Positions 19,530 to 28,201 of a stretch of DNA of 64,000 bases are shown piece by piece. Where the stretch lies: NCBI RefSeq assembly GCF_024347435.1, contig NZ_AP025480.1, positions 558,001 to 622,000 of the forward strand. The letters are read 5' to 3'. Source of the stretch: Vibrio cyclitrophicus. GTDB lineage: Bacteria > Pseudomonadota > Gammaproteobacteria > Enterobacterales > Vibrionaceae. A program made the position numbers and the translations under genes. Position 1 is the stretch's first letter. Each line of letters opens with the position of its first letter. The notes below the pieces were generated by a model. It saw only the letters and a list, made by a program, of their open reading frames with translations. It ran no database searches and was not told where the DNA came from.

Positions 19530-20420
19530 TTATTCCGCTGTTTCTTCTTTCACTTCTTCTTTCGTTTCCGTTACCAAATCGAGAACTTGGTTGTCGATAA
19601 GACGCGTTTTACCCAAGAAAGCCGACATTAGAATCACAGCTTGAGTCGATTCTGAAGTAATAGCTTGTAGCGTATTGGCATCACAAATGAAAATTTCATC
19701 CGGTTGCAGATCGGCTGCTCGAAGTTGGTCTGTTGCATCTTCAATAACTGACGCGTAATCATCGCGGCCGCCACGAATTGCACTGCTGATCCAGCGCATA
19801 GTGCGAGCAAGAACCGGAGCACGCTGACGTTCGTCAATCGTTAGGTTGCTATTGCGAGAGCTCATCGCTAAGCCATCCATCTCACGAACCGTCGCCACCC
19901 CCACGATTTCAATGTCTAATGCTAAGTCAGTAGTCATCTGGCGAATAATGGTAAGTTGCTGGAAGTCTTTCTCACCAAAGCATGCAAAATCTGGCTGAAC
20001 GATATTAAACAGTTTAGTGACGATCGTTGAGACGCCGCGGAAGTGACCCGGACGAGATGCACCTTCAAGCATGTGAGATATACCTGGGACCTCAACAAAC
20101 GTCTGTTTGTCTAATCCGTCTGGGTACATTACTTCTGGAGTCGGTGTAAACACTAGTTCAACGCCTTCGCCTGTTAGTTTACTTAGATCTTCTTCTAACG
20201 TACGAGGGTAGTTGTTTAGGTCATCAGTACGATCAAACTGCATTGGATTAACAAAAATGCTTACCACAACAATGTCAGCTAATTCACGAGCCTTCTTTAC
20301 CAGAGTGAGGTGGCCTTCATGCAGGTTTCCCATTGTCGGTACAAAAGCAATCGTACGTCCATCACGCTTAAACTGTTTAATCTGCTCACGAAGAGCCGCT
20401 ATTTCAGCAAAAGTTTGCAT
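19530..20420 (-). CDS. panC: Pantothenate synthetase
   Basis: Condenses pantoate and beta-alanine with ATP to pantothenate. The HIGH-type motif is in [24 protein letters not shown] and DGLAMSSRN are family motifs. 296 aa is longer than E. coli PanC (283) because of a short acidic tail ([13 protein letters not shown]) encoded by a low-complexity CTT/TTC-rich stretch. It follows panB by 8 nt in the pcnB-folK-panB-panC operon. Confidence 0.95.
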   Translation of the reverse strand: MQTFAEIAALREQIKQFKRDGRTIAFVPTMGNLHEGHLTLVKKARELADIVVVSIFVNPMQFDRTDDLNNYPRTLEEDLSKLTGEGVELVFTPTPEVMYPDGLDKQTFVEVPGISHMLEGASRPGHFRGVSTIVTKLFNIVQPDFACFGEKDFQQLTIIRQMTTDLALDIEIVGVATVREMDGLAMSSRNSNLTIDERQRAPVLARTMRWISSAIRGGRDDYASVIEDATDQLRAADLQPDEIFICDANTLQAITSESTQAVILMSAFLGKTRLIDNQVLDLVTETKEEVKEETAE

Positions 20421-20428
20421 ACTTACTC

Positions 20429-21223
20429 CTAAGCGATTGTATGAGCTTCATCAGGGAAGCGCGCGCTCTCTACTTCTTCTTTGTATAGAGCTACTGCCTT
20501 ACGCATATCACCTGTTTCCGCTAGGAAATTCTTAGAGAATTTCGGCATGTAGTTCGCAGAAATACCGAACATGTCATGCATAACCAAGATCTGACCATCA
20601 GTAACGTTACCCGCACCGATACCGATAACCGGTACGTCACAAGCTTCTGTAATTCTTTTTGCCAACGAAGTTGGTACACATTCAAGTAATACGATCTGAG
20701 CGCCTGCATTTTGTAAAGCTAGCGCATCTGCAACCATTTTATCGGCTTGCTCGTCGTCACGGCCTTGTACTTTGTAACCACCAAAGATGTTCACAGATTG
20801 AGGCGTTAAGCCTAAGTGTGCACAAACGGGTACTGCACGCTCTGTTAGCATCTTCACAGTGTCAACCAACCAGCTTCCGCCTTCGATTTTTACCATGTTC
20901 GCGCCAGCACGCATTAAAGTTGCAGCACTCTCACAAGCTTGTTCTGGTGTTGCATAGCTCATGAATGGCATGTCAGCCATAAGAAGACAGTTTGGGCTAC
21001 CTGCGCGAACTGAACGCGTGTGGTAAGCAATGTCTTCAACGGTTACTGGCAACGTATCGTTATGGCCTTGTAGAACCATACCCAGTGAATCACCGACAAG
21101 TAGGACGGGCATCTCTTGGCTTTCGAATAATTGAGCAAAGCTCGCATCATAAGCTGTCGACGTCGCGAATTTACGGCCTTCACGTTTGCATTTGATCAGG
21201 TCGTTAATGGTTACTTTTTTCAT
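20429..21223 (-). CDS. panB: 3-methyl-2-oxobutanoate hydroxymethyltransferase
   Basis: First committed enzyme of pantothenate synthesis; adds a hydroxymethyl group from methylene-tetrahydrofolate to alpha-ketoisovalerate. Visible motifs: [27 protein letters not shown] (Mg2+ Asp), [21 protein letters not shown] and [18 protein letters not shown]. 264 aa equals the usual length. The start has AAGGAAAA upstream; it lies 22 nt after folK. Confidence 0.96.
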   Translation of the reverse strand: MKKVTINDLIKCKREGRKFATSTAYDASFAQLFESQEMPVLLVGDSLGMVLQGHNDTLPVTVEDIAYHTRSVRAGSPNCLLMADMPFMSYATPEQACESAATLMRAGANMVKIEGGSWLVDTVKMLTERAVPVCAHLGLTPQSVNIFGGYKVQGRDDEQADKMVADALALQNAGAQIVLLECVPTSLAKRITEACDVPVIGIGAGNVTDGQILVMHDMFGISANYMPKFSKNFLAETGDMRKAVALYKEEVESARFPDEAHTIA

Positions 21224-21245
21224 TGGTTTTCCTTAATGCGCCTGG

Positions 21246-21731
21246 CTATTGTTGCCAAACATTGAGCCCGTTCTTATCAACTAACTTGAGTAAGTCTGTC
21301 AGCTCAGTCCCATCAGGGAGTTGTAAACTTGGTGCGATTTCAGCAAGCGGGTAGAGTACAAACTCTCGTTCTTTCATTCCGTAATGAGGAACAATTAAGC
21401 GCTCTGAATCGATCACCTCATTGCCGTACAGCACAATGTCGAGGTCCAAGGTTCTTGGCCCCCAACGTTCGTCTTTACGGACACGCCCTTGTTCTAGCTC
21501 GATTTTTTGAGTGCAATCAAGTAGCTCAATTGGCGTTAATTCGGTTTGGATAGCGACTACCGCGTTGATGTAGTCAGGTTGGTTTTGTGGCCCCATTGGA
21601 GTGCTACTATATAGCTGAGAGGTCGCAATAAACGTTGAACGCGGTAGGTTTTTTAGCGTTTCGATAGCCAAATTTGCTTGGCTAACTGGGTCGGCAAGGT
21701 TGCTGCCGACCGCAATATAAGCCGTTATCAT
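21246..21731 (-). CDS. folK: 6-hydroxymethyl-7,8-dihydropterin pyrophosphokinase (HPPK)
   Basis: Folate pathway enzyme that pyrophosphorylates hydroxymethyl-dihydropterin. The family signature GPRTLDLDIVLYG (with the Mg-binding Asp pair) and the N-terminal YIAVGSNLADP are present. 161 aa is normal. It overlaps the pcnB stop by 4 nt, indicating translational coupling. Methylene-tetrahydrofolate is the PanB co-substrate, which gives the folK-panB pairing some metabolic sense. Confidence 0.95.
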   Translation of the reverse strand: MITAYIAVGSNLADPVSQANLAIETLKNLPRSTFIATSQLYSSTPMGPQNQPDYINAVVAIQTELTPIELLDCTQKIELEQGRVRKDERWGPRTLDLDIVLYGNEVIDSERLIVPHYGMKEREFVLYPLAEIAPSLQLPDGTELTDLLKLVDKNGLNVWQQ

Positions 21732-23083
21732 TCGGATTGCTTACTTTTTTTATTACGGTAAGTCTTACGGCGACGATGACCTGATTTTGATGGTGCCGCT
21801 ACGTCGTTAGCCATTGCTTGGCGCATGTTGCGGCCAGCGGTTTGATAGCGCTCCCACCATTTTGCAAGCTCTTTGGTTTCACCACCTTCAATCTCACCAC
21901 GCATTTCTAGGAAATCGTAGCCAGCGCGGAATTTGTTGAGTTCCATTAAACGAACGGCACGTTTACCGTTGCGGCGAGGCAGTCGCAGTTGCAGTTGCCA
22001 AATTTCACGAATGGTTGCAGTGTGACGACGAGGAATCGCAATCGATTTAACTTGCTGATCAAGGATGATATTGCTTGCTTCCATGATCGCATCGTAATGA
22101 GCCATACCTTGCTCAGCGACAAGTTTGTCAGCGAGCTTGTTCATTGGGTACCAAAGAATCGCGGCAAACATAAATGCTGGGTTTACTCGCTTACCATCTT
22201 CAATACGAAGGTCTGTTGAATCAAGGACCAAATCAAGCATCTGTTCTGTGTGAGAATCGTAACTCTCTGTAAAGTGCTCAGCGATGGATGGAAACATCTG
22301 TTGGAACAGGTTGTATTCGCGCATCAAGTGGTAGGTTTCTAAACCGTGGCCTGATTGCAGTAACTTCAGAGACTCTTCGTAAAGGCGTGCTGCTGGGATA
22401 TCTTTTAGAAGATGCGCTAACTCTTCGATAGGGTCTGCAGTATCTTCTTCGATATCAAAATCCAGTTTAGCAGCGAAGCGCATTGCTCGTAGCATACGTA
22501 CTGGATCTTCGCGGTAACGCGTTTCTGGATCGCCAATTAGACGGATCAGCTTATCTTCTAAATCTTCTACACCACCTGCGTAATCGTGGATGCTGTAGTC
22601 TGCAATGTTGTAGTACATTGCATTTATAGTGAAGTCACGACGCTCTGCATCTTCATCAACATTACCGTACACGTTATCGCGTAGCAACATGCCTTCTTCC
22701 GATTGAGCCGAAACGTTTTTCGATGGTTCCTGGTGGTGACCACGGAAAGTCGCTACTTCAATGATGTCTCGGCCAAACATGATGTGTGCTAATCGAAAAC
22801 GGCGACCGATAAGGCGACAGTTTCTAAATAGGTGTTTGATTTGTTCTGGCGTTGCGTTGGTAGCAATATCAAAATCTTTTGGCTGAGAGCCTAATAAGAT
22901 ATCGCGTACACCACCACCGACTAAAAACGCGTCAAAACCCGCACCGTTCAGGCGATATAACACTTTTAGTGCGTTGTCACTGATCTGCTTGCGTGAAATA
23001 TTGTGCTCTTGACGAGTATAAATATTCAGTGCTAATTCGTGGAATCCGCGTTGTTCGCTTGGGGTATTGTCGTTTGTATTCAT
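21728..23083 (-). CDS. pcnB: Poly(A) polymerase I
   Basis: Adds 3' poly(A) tails that promote RNA decay. The nucleotidyltransferase active site is FLVGGGVRDILLG...KDFDIATNATPEQ (DxD); the RNA-binding motif NCRLIGRRFRLAH and the C-terminal basic tail (GHRRRKTYRNKK) are typical of PcnB rather than CCA-adding enzymes. 451 aa. I used the ATG at 23083; no clear Shine-Dalgarno precedes it and the frame stays open upstream (no ATG), so a non-canonical upstream start, as in E. coli pcnB, is possible. It is the first gene of pcnB-folK-panB-panC. Confidence 0.93.
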   Translation of the reverse strand: MNTNDNTPSEQRGFHELALNIYTRQEHNISRKQISDNALKVLYRLNGAGFDAFLVGGGVRDILLGSQPKDFDIATNATPEQIKHLFRNCRLIGRRFRLAHIMFGRDIIEVATFRGHHQEPSKNVSAQSEEGMLLRDNVYGNVDEDAERRDFTINAMYYNIADYSIHDYAGGVEDLEDKLIRLIGDPETRYREDPVRMLRAMRFAAKLDFDIEEDTADPIEELAHLLKDIPAARLYEESLKLLQSGHGLETYHLMREYNLFQQMFPSIAEHFTESYDSHTEQMLDLVLDSTDLRIEDGKRVNPAFMFAAILWYPMNKLADKLVAEQGMAHYDAIMEASNIILDQQVKSIAIPRRHTATIREIWQLQLRLPRRNGKRAVRLMELNKFRAGYDFLEMRGEIEGGETKELAKWWERYQTAGRNMRQAMANDVAAPSKSGHRRRKTYRNKKSKQSE

Positions 23084-23266
23084 TAGTTTAGAACAAAGTA
23101 GGTATCGCCAACTTTGTTTTTCTCTTAGTCCAAAGTGGTAGTGCAGAGTTTAATTGCGGCTAATAATAACTTAGCGCGAGCCATTTGAGAACATCGTCTG
23201 CTTAGCTGCAGCTATTGGTTATGGCATTTTTATGTGTCGCTTTTACTATTTGCCGTGAGTTTCGAG

Positions 23267-24142
23267 CTAATTACAGTGCTCTTTTTGTAAACTATCAGGT
23301 AATTGACTGACGTTCCATTGTTGGCTGCCCCACGTTAAAATCTCATCCATTGAGGCCTCATAAAAAGCTTTAGGTATATCAAAACCTAAGAATTGCATGG
23401 CGTTGATTAACGTCGGTTTTGGGTTGTCGATATCGATTGCAGTAGCATGGTTCTGTTTTGACAGTTTATTCCCCAAGCCATCGGTTGCCAATGGTAAGTG
23501 CAAGTAATTCACGGTTTTTTGTTTGAGTGTCTTATACAAGCTAATCTGTCGACCTGTCGGTTCTATTAAGTCTGCACCTCTTACTACCTCTGTCACCCCT
23601 TGTTCTATGTCATCAAGGACAACCGCGAGGTTATAGGCAAACAGTCCGTCTCTGCGCTTTATAATAAAATCTTCTTCAGCCAATCCTTTAGGGATCTGAA
23701 TCTGACCGTGTCGAACATCCTGAAAAGATTCTACTGGGAAGTCCATGCACAAACGTACGGCTTGTTCACCGGAATCAATTAAACCAGCATGCCTACAGTG
23801 ACCATTATAAAATCCGCCTAAGGACTTTATCTGTTTACGGGTGCATTGGCAGTAATAAGCTTGGCCATCAGCGACCCATTGGTCGATTTGTGCCTGATAG
23901 AGGTCATGACGCTGGCTTTGATAAACGACTTCGCCATCCCAAAACAGGTGGTAAGCTTCAAGCGTCTTAAGAATCAGGTCTGCAGCGCCGGCCATTTCTC
24001 TTGGCGGGTCTAAGTCTTCCATGCGAACCAACCATTGTCCTTGGTTAGATTTCGCTTGAAAGTAGCTACCAAGAGCTGCAACAAGTGATCCAAAATGAAG
24101 AGGACCTGACGGTGATGGTGCAAAGCGCCCGATATAATTCAT
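23267..24142 (-). CDS. gluQ: Glutamyl-Q tRNA(Asp) synthetase
   Basis: GluRS-like enzyme that glutamylates queuosine in tRNA(Asp). It lacks the anticodon-binding half of GluRS (291 aa). The N-terminal RFAPSPSGPLHFGSL holds the HIGH-like motif, KLSKQ the KMSKS-like motif, and the zinc site is in YCQCTRKQIKSLGGFYNGHC. It lies after dksA as in E. coli, separated by the dksA terminator, so it needs its own promoter in the 175 nt upstream. Confidence 0.94.
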   Translation of the reverse strand: MNYIGRFAPSPSGPLHFGSLVAALGSYFQAKSNQGQWLVRMEDLDPPREMAGAADLILKTLEAYHLFWDGEVVYQSQRHDLYQAQIDQWVADGQAYYCQCTRKQIKSLGGFYNGHCRHAGLIDSGEQAVRLCMDFPVESFQDVRHGQIQIPKGLAEEDFIIKRRDGLFAYNLAVVLDDIEQGVTEVVRGADLIEPTGRQISLYKTLKQKTVNYLHLPLATDGLGNKLSKQNHATAIDIDNPKPTLINAMQFLGFDIPKAFYEASMDEILTWGSQQWNVSQLPDSLQKEHCN

Positions 24143-24319
24143 GAGTGAACAACCTAATCTAAATGGTACCGCAGTAGCCGATTCTTAAGACGTTTAACTA
24201 GAGCATTAATGTGTAGAACTAAGCTTCAATCTCTATAAACAAGGTTTGATGTATAGAACCAAGGCTTAAAGCTGCTATTTACTATCAAGCGTGTGAAATA
24301 CTTCGCTTGAATAACAAAC

Positions 24320-24347
24320 AAAAAAGGGAGCCAAAGCTCCCTTTTTT
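24320..24347 (-). terminator. dksA terminator
   Basis: GGGAGC-CAAA-GCTCCC flanked by A6 and T6; strong in the minus direction and able to act in both. Confidence 0.92.
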
Positions 24348-24360
24348 ACATCCGCAAGAA

Positions 24361-24807
24361 TTAACCTTGCATCTGTTTCTCTTTGATCTCTGCAAGCGTT
24401 TTACAGTCAATACAAAGATCAGCAGTTGGACGAGCTTCAAGGCGACGAATGCCAATCTCGATACCGCAAGAATCACAAAAGCCGAAATCGTCTTCTTCGA
24501 TCTTGTCTAGTGTCTTCTCGATTTTCTTGATAAGACGACGCTCACGGTCACGGTTACGTAACTCTAAGCTGAATTCTTCTTCTTGAGAAGCACGGTCAAC
24601 TGGGTCTGGGAAATTCGCTGCTTCGTCCTGCATGTGGTGCACAGTACGATCAACTTCTTCCCTGAGCTGGTTGCGCCAAGCTGCTAAAATTTTTGTAAAA
24701 TGTTCCGTTTGCTCAGGTGACATGTACTCTTCACCTGGCTTTTCTTGGTACGGTTCAACACCTGCGATGGCTAGGATGCCTAGCGCTTTTTTCTTAGATT
24801 CTGGCAT
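24361..24807 (-). CDS. dksA: RNA polymerase-binding transcription factor DksA
   Basis: Binds the RNA polymerase secondary channel and works with ppGpp in the stringent response. 148 aa: a coiled-coil with the tip acidic residues ([22 protein letters not shown]) and a C4 zinc finger (CDSC...CIDC). The family-typical N-terminus ([24 protein letters not shown]) confirms DksA over shorter TraR-like proteins. It sits between sfsA and gluQ as in E. coli. Confidence 0.96.
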   Translation of the reverse strand: MPESKKKALGILAIAGVEPYQEKPGEEYMSPEQTEHFTKILAAWRNQLREEVDRTVHHMQDEAANFPDPVDRASQEEEFSLELRNRDRERRLIKKIEKTLDKIEEDDFGFCDSCGIEIGIRRLEARPTADLCIDCKTLAEIKEKQMQG

Positions 24808-24942
24808 ACAGCATCTCCTATTTACACCTAGTCAACTGCAAAGCAGCTAATTTTAAGGCGGGTATCTATAGCAGAAAGAACGAATGGTGGCAAATACTCT
24901 TATCCAAAGTTGCAATCAATGTGATTAGTTCAGCATCTTTGC

Positions 24943-25668
24943 TTAGCTATTGATAAATTCAACGGCTTGTTTTAGTTGTATTTGAGTACTGCTGAGCTCT
25001 GCTTTATAGCAAAGCACTTCAACTCCAGCGTCTTGTGCTTGTTTTAGTAATAACGAATATTTGGCGTCTATATGGTGTGCCGCAGACACTTTTTCAATAC
25101 CTGAATGCAAAACAGTGAATAAAAGTACGGCTCTATTTCCAGATTCGACCATTTCTGTGAGTTCACGCAGATGTTTTTGGCCTCGGGTTGTGACTGCATC
25201 AGGAAAAAAACCTTGTCCTTCGGTTGACGTTTCTTGCTCGTCGAGCAAAGTGACGCTTTTTACTTCGATATAGCAGAGCGGCTTTTCGCTATCTTCAAGC
25301 AGAATATCTATTCGACTATTCTCACTGCCATACTTAACTTCAGTCCGTAACGCGTTGTATCCTAAGAGTTCAACTATAGTCCCATTTTCAATTGCTTCCA
25401 CTGCAAGCTGGTTTGCCCGCGCAGTATTTACACAAATACGGTGGCCTTTGTCTGTTTCTGAGATCTCCCAGCTGTTTGGGTACTTTCTTTTTGCATTATC
25501 TGATGTGGAGTACCACACCGTATTGCCTGGGGTTGCGCATCCCGTCATCGCTCCAGTATTAGCACAGTGAATAGTACGCTCACTGCCGTCTGGAAGTTTT
25601 ATATCAGTGAGAAAACGTTTATAGCGTTTAATAAGAGTCGCTGGCTCTAATGGGGGATTGAAGTGCAT
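24943..25668 (-). CDS. sfsA: SfsA family DNA-binding protein / sugar fermentation stimulation protein
   Basis: 241 aa, full length for SfsA. Family motifs include [50 protein letters not shown] (nuclease-like fold) and [16 protein letters not shown]. SfsA was named for an effect on maltose genes in E. coli; its molecular role is not settled. It starts 34 nt from the divergent hrpB. Confidence 0.93.
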   Translation of the reverse strand: MHFNPPLEPATLIKRYKRFLTDIKLPDGSERTIHCANTGAMTGCATPGNTVWYSTSDNAKRKYPNSWEISETDKGHRICVNTARANQLAVEAIENGTIVELLGYNALRTEVKYGSENSRIDILLEDSEKPLCYIEVKSVTLLDEQETSTEGQGFFPDAVTTRGQKHLRELTEMVESGNRAVLLFTVLHSGIEKVSAAHHIDAKYSLLLKQAQDAGVEVLCYKAELSSTQIQLKQAVEFINS

Positions 25669-25702
25669 ATTACTTATTTAGACAGGTAGGTTTTTATGTA
25701 CA

Positions 25703-28201
25703 ATGTTGCCAACATTACACCACAAGGTTCTCCCATTGCCACAACTGCCCATAGAAGCTGTGATGCCAGATCTACTCGCTGGCGTACGAACGCACACTCA
25801 ACTTATTCTAAAGGCCGCTCCCGGTGCGGGTAAGTCAACATTCTTCCCTCTGCAACTAGTTAAGACTAACGCTGTTCAAGGAAAGATCATCATGCTTGAA
25901 CCGAGGCGTTTGGCTGCAAGGAATATTGCAACTTATTTAGCGAGCCAATTGGGAGAAACGGTGGGTGAAAGCATAGGTTATAGAGTTCGTGGTGAATCTA
26001 AAACCAGCAGTTCGACGCGCTTGGAAATCGTTACCGAAGGGATTATGACTCGAATGATCCAAAGCGACCCTGAGTTAACAGGGGTTGATATGGTGATCTT
26101 TGATGAGTTTCACGAGCGCAGCATTCATGCCGATACCGCATTGGCGTTTAGTTTAGAGATCCAAGAGGCACTGCGTGACGATCTAAAAGTGGTTGTGATG
26201 TCGGCAACCTTAGATCAACAAGCTCTACAAACTTTGCTGCCGAATGCTAAATACGTGGAATCACAAGGTCGAAGTTTCCCTGTCAATTTTCGCTATCAGC
26301 CTCTTAACGCAAATGAATATCTAGCCCCTAAAATGGCCAGTGTGATTCGATCTGTGATGGAAAAAGAGTCGGGTTCGCTTTTAGCTTTCTTGCCGGGCGT
26401 TTCTGCGATTAAACAGTTGGTATCTCAACTCGAACAACTTGCCGGTGATATCGATGTTTGCCCTTTGTACGGTCAGCTCAGCTTTTCTCAACAGCAGAAA
26501 GCGATCTCGCCATCGGTGAAAGGCCGTCGAAAGGTGGTGTTAGCTACCAATATTGCCGAAACCTCTTTGACGATTGAGGGCATTCGCTTGGTGGTGGATT
26601 CTGGTTTAGAACGAGTGGCAAAGTTTGATTTAAAAACGGGCATCACTAAGCTTGAGCAAGTGAAAATCTCGCAGTCCTCAGCAGAGCAACGAGCTGGCCG
26701 GGCTGGCCGAATTGAAGAGGGCCTGTGTGTTCGTCTGTACAGCGAAACGCAACTTATGCAGCAACCCGCTGTACCAGAACCTGAAATCCTTCATTCCGAC
26801 CTTTCTTCGTTGGTGGCGGAGTTGACACAATGGGGAGCTGCAAATGCGGATGAACTGCAGTGGCTAGACACTCCACCACAGGCTTCAATTGCGCAAGCTA
26901 AACAACTGTTGCAGGGTCTTGAGTTGTTCGATGGTAATGGCCAGTTTACGGCAATGGGGAAGCAGGCACAGCGTTTAGGCTTAGAACCTCGTATCGCTAG
27001 CATGCTAATCAAAGCACAGCAAAGCAGCCAACTTTCACTTAACATTGCCATCGTCGCTGCCGCTTTACTTGAGGAACCTGAGCGAAATGTCACTGATATT
27101 CAGCATTCATTGCACCGATTTAAGCAAAGAAAACACTCGAAAAACAGTATTGTTATGCAACGAGCGAAAAGCCTCGCTAGCAGACTCAATCATCACTTAG
27201 ATTTGTCACAACTTGACGAATCATTGCTACCATTAGTGCTTTGTTTTGCATTTCCAGACCGAATTGCTCAGGCGAGAAGCACAACGAGCAGTGCTTTTCT
27301 TCTAGCGAACGGTCACGGAGCTGAGGTGCGTGATGATGACCCATTGGCTAACAATGATTATATCGTGGTGATTGACTTGATGCGCAGCACTGGGCGAGCA
27401 AGTCAGATCTTCCTCGCAACTGCGATTGATATCGAAAAGTTAGAAGAGGCATTTCCGAAGCTCTTCGTGATTTCTGATTATGCGGATTGGGATGAGAAGC
27501 GTGGCCGTTTGGTCGCCGAACAACGAGTGTCATTGGGTAGCCTAATCATCAGCACTAAAGCCTTGCCAGAGCCGGATGCGAATCAGACAAGCAAAGCGCT
27601 ACTGAATTATATCGATCGATGTGGTCTTGACCGTTTGAATTGGACAGCTTCAGCGAAGCAGTTTGTTGAGCGCGTGCGTTGTGCTGAACTTTGGATGCCT
27701 GAGCATGATTGGCCTGCGATGGATAATGCAAGCTTAGTTGAGCATCTTGATGAGTGGCTTTCGCCGTATTTAAATGGCATTAAGTCAGCTAAAGGGTTGT
27801 TGAATGTTTCGGTGGAGCAAGCGCTATCGGCGTATCTTGGGTGGCCTTTGAATCAAGACATCGACCAATGGTTACCAACGAATTACCTAATGCCAACGGG
27901 AAGTAAAAAGGCGATTCGATACCAATATCAATCTGAGCCTGTGATCTCAGTACGAATGCAGGAAGTTTTTGGCGAACAAGATTCCCCATTGATAGCTCAA
28001 GGGCGTAAAAAGGTGGTTCTGGAATTACTTTCACCTGCACAACGACCATTACAAATCACTCAAGATTTAGCTGGCTTCTGGGCTGGCGCGTACAAAGAAG
28101 TGCAAAAAGAGATGAAAGGCCGTTACCCCAAACACCCTTGGCCGGATGACCCTGCTAACCATGTAGCAACCACTAAAACCAAACGACAGTTGAATCGATG
28201 A
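25703..28201 (+). CDS. hrpB: ATP-dependent helicase HrpB (DExH family)
   Basis: Superfamily 2 RNA-helicase-like protein. Motif I is APGAGKST, motif II DEFH (VIFDEFHERS), motif III MSATLD, motif VI QRAGRAGR; the HrpB-specific C-terminal domain ends in KEVQKEMKGRYPKHPWPDDPAN. 832 aa versus about 810-824 in relatives. The physiological role is unclear even in E. coli. The stop overlaps the mrcB start (ATGA), so the PBP gene is translationally coupled; hrpB-mrcB adjacency is common in gamma-proteobacteria. Confidence 0.95.
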   Translation: MLPTLHHKVLPLPQLPIEAVMPDLLAGVRTHTQLILKAAPGAGKSTFFPLQLVKTNAVQGKIIMLEPRRLAARNIATYLASQLGETVGESIGYRVRGESKTSSSTRLEIVTEGIMTRMIQSDPELTGVDMVIFDEFHERSIHADTALAFSLEIQEALRDDLKVVVMSATLDQQALQTLLPNAKYVESQGRSFPVNFRYQPLNANEYLAPKMASVIRSVMEKESGSLLAFLPGVSAIKQLVSQLEQLAGDIDVCPLYGQLSFSQQQKAISPSVKGRRKVVLATNIAETSLTIEGIRLVVDSGLERVAKFDLKTGITKLEQVKISQSSAEQRAGRAGRIEEGLCVRLYSETQLMQQPAVPEPEILHSDLSSLVAELTQWGAANADELQWLDTPPQASIAQAKQLLQGLELFDGNGQFTAMGKQAQRLGLEPRIASMLIKAQQSSQLSLNIAIVAAALLEEPERNVTDIQHSLHRFKQRKHSKNSIVMQRAKSLASRLNHHLDLSQLDESLLPLVLCFAFPDRIAQARSTTSSAFLLANGHGAEVRDDDPLANNDYIVVIDLMRSTGRASQIFLATAIDIEKLEEAFPKLFVISDYADWDEKRGRLVAEQRVSLGSLIISTKALPEPDANQTSKALLNYIDRCGLDRLNWTASAKQFVERVRCAELWMPEHDWPAMDNASLVEHLDEWLSPYLNGIKSAKGLLNVSVEQALSAYLGWPLNQDIDQWLPTNYLMPTGSKKAIRYQYQSEPVISVRMQEVFGEQDSPLIAQGRKKVVLELLSPAQRPLQITQDLAGFWAGAYKEVQKEMKGRYPKHPWPDDPANHVATTKTKRQLNR

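Noticed and set aside
24210-24268. Imperfect direct repeat (ATGTGTAGAACTAAG / ATGTATAGAACCAAG) before gluQ
   Set aside because: Two short diverged copies only; no link to a known site or element.
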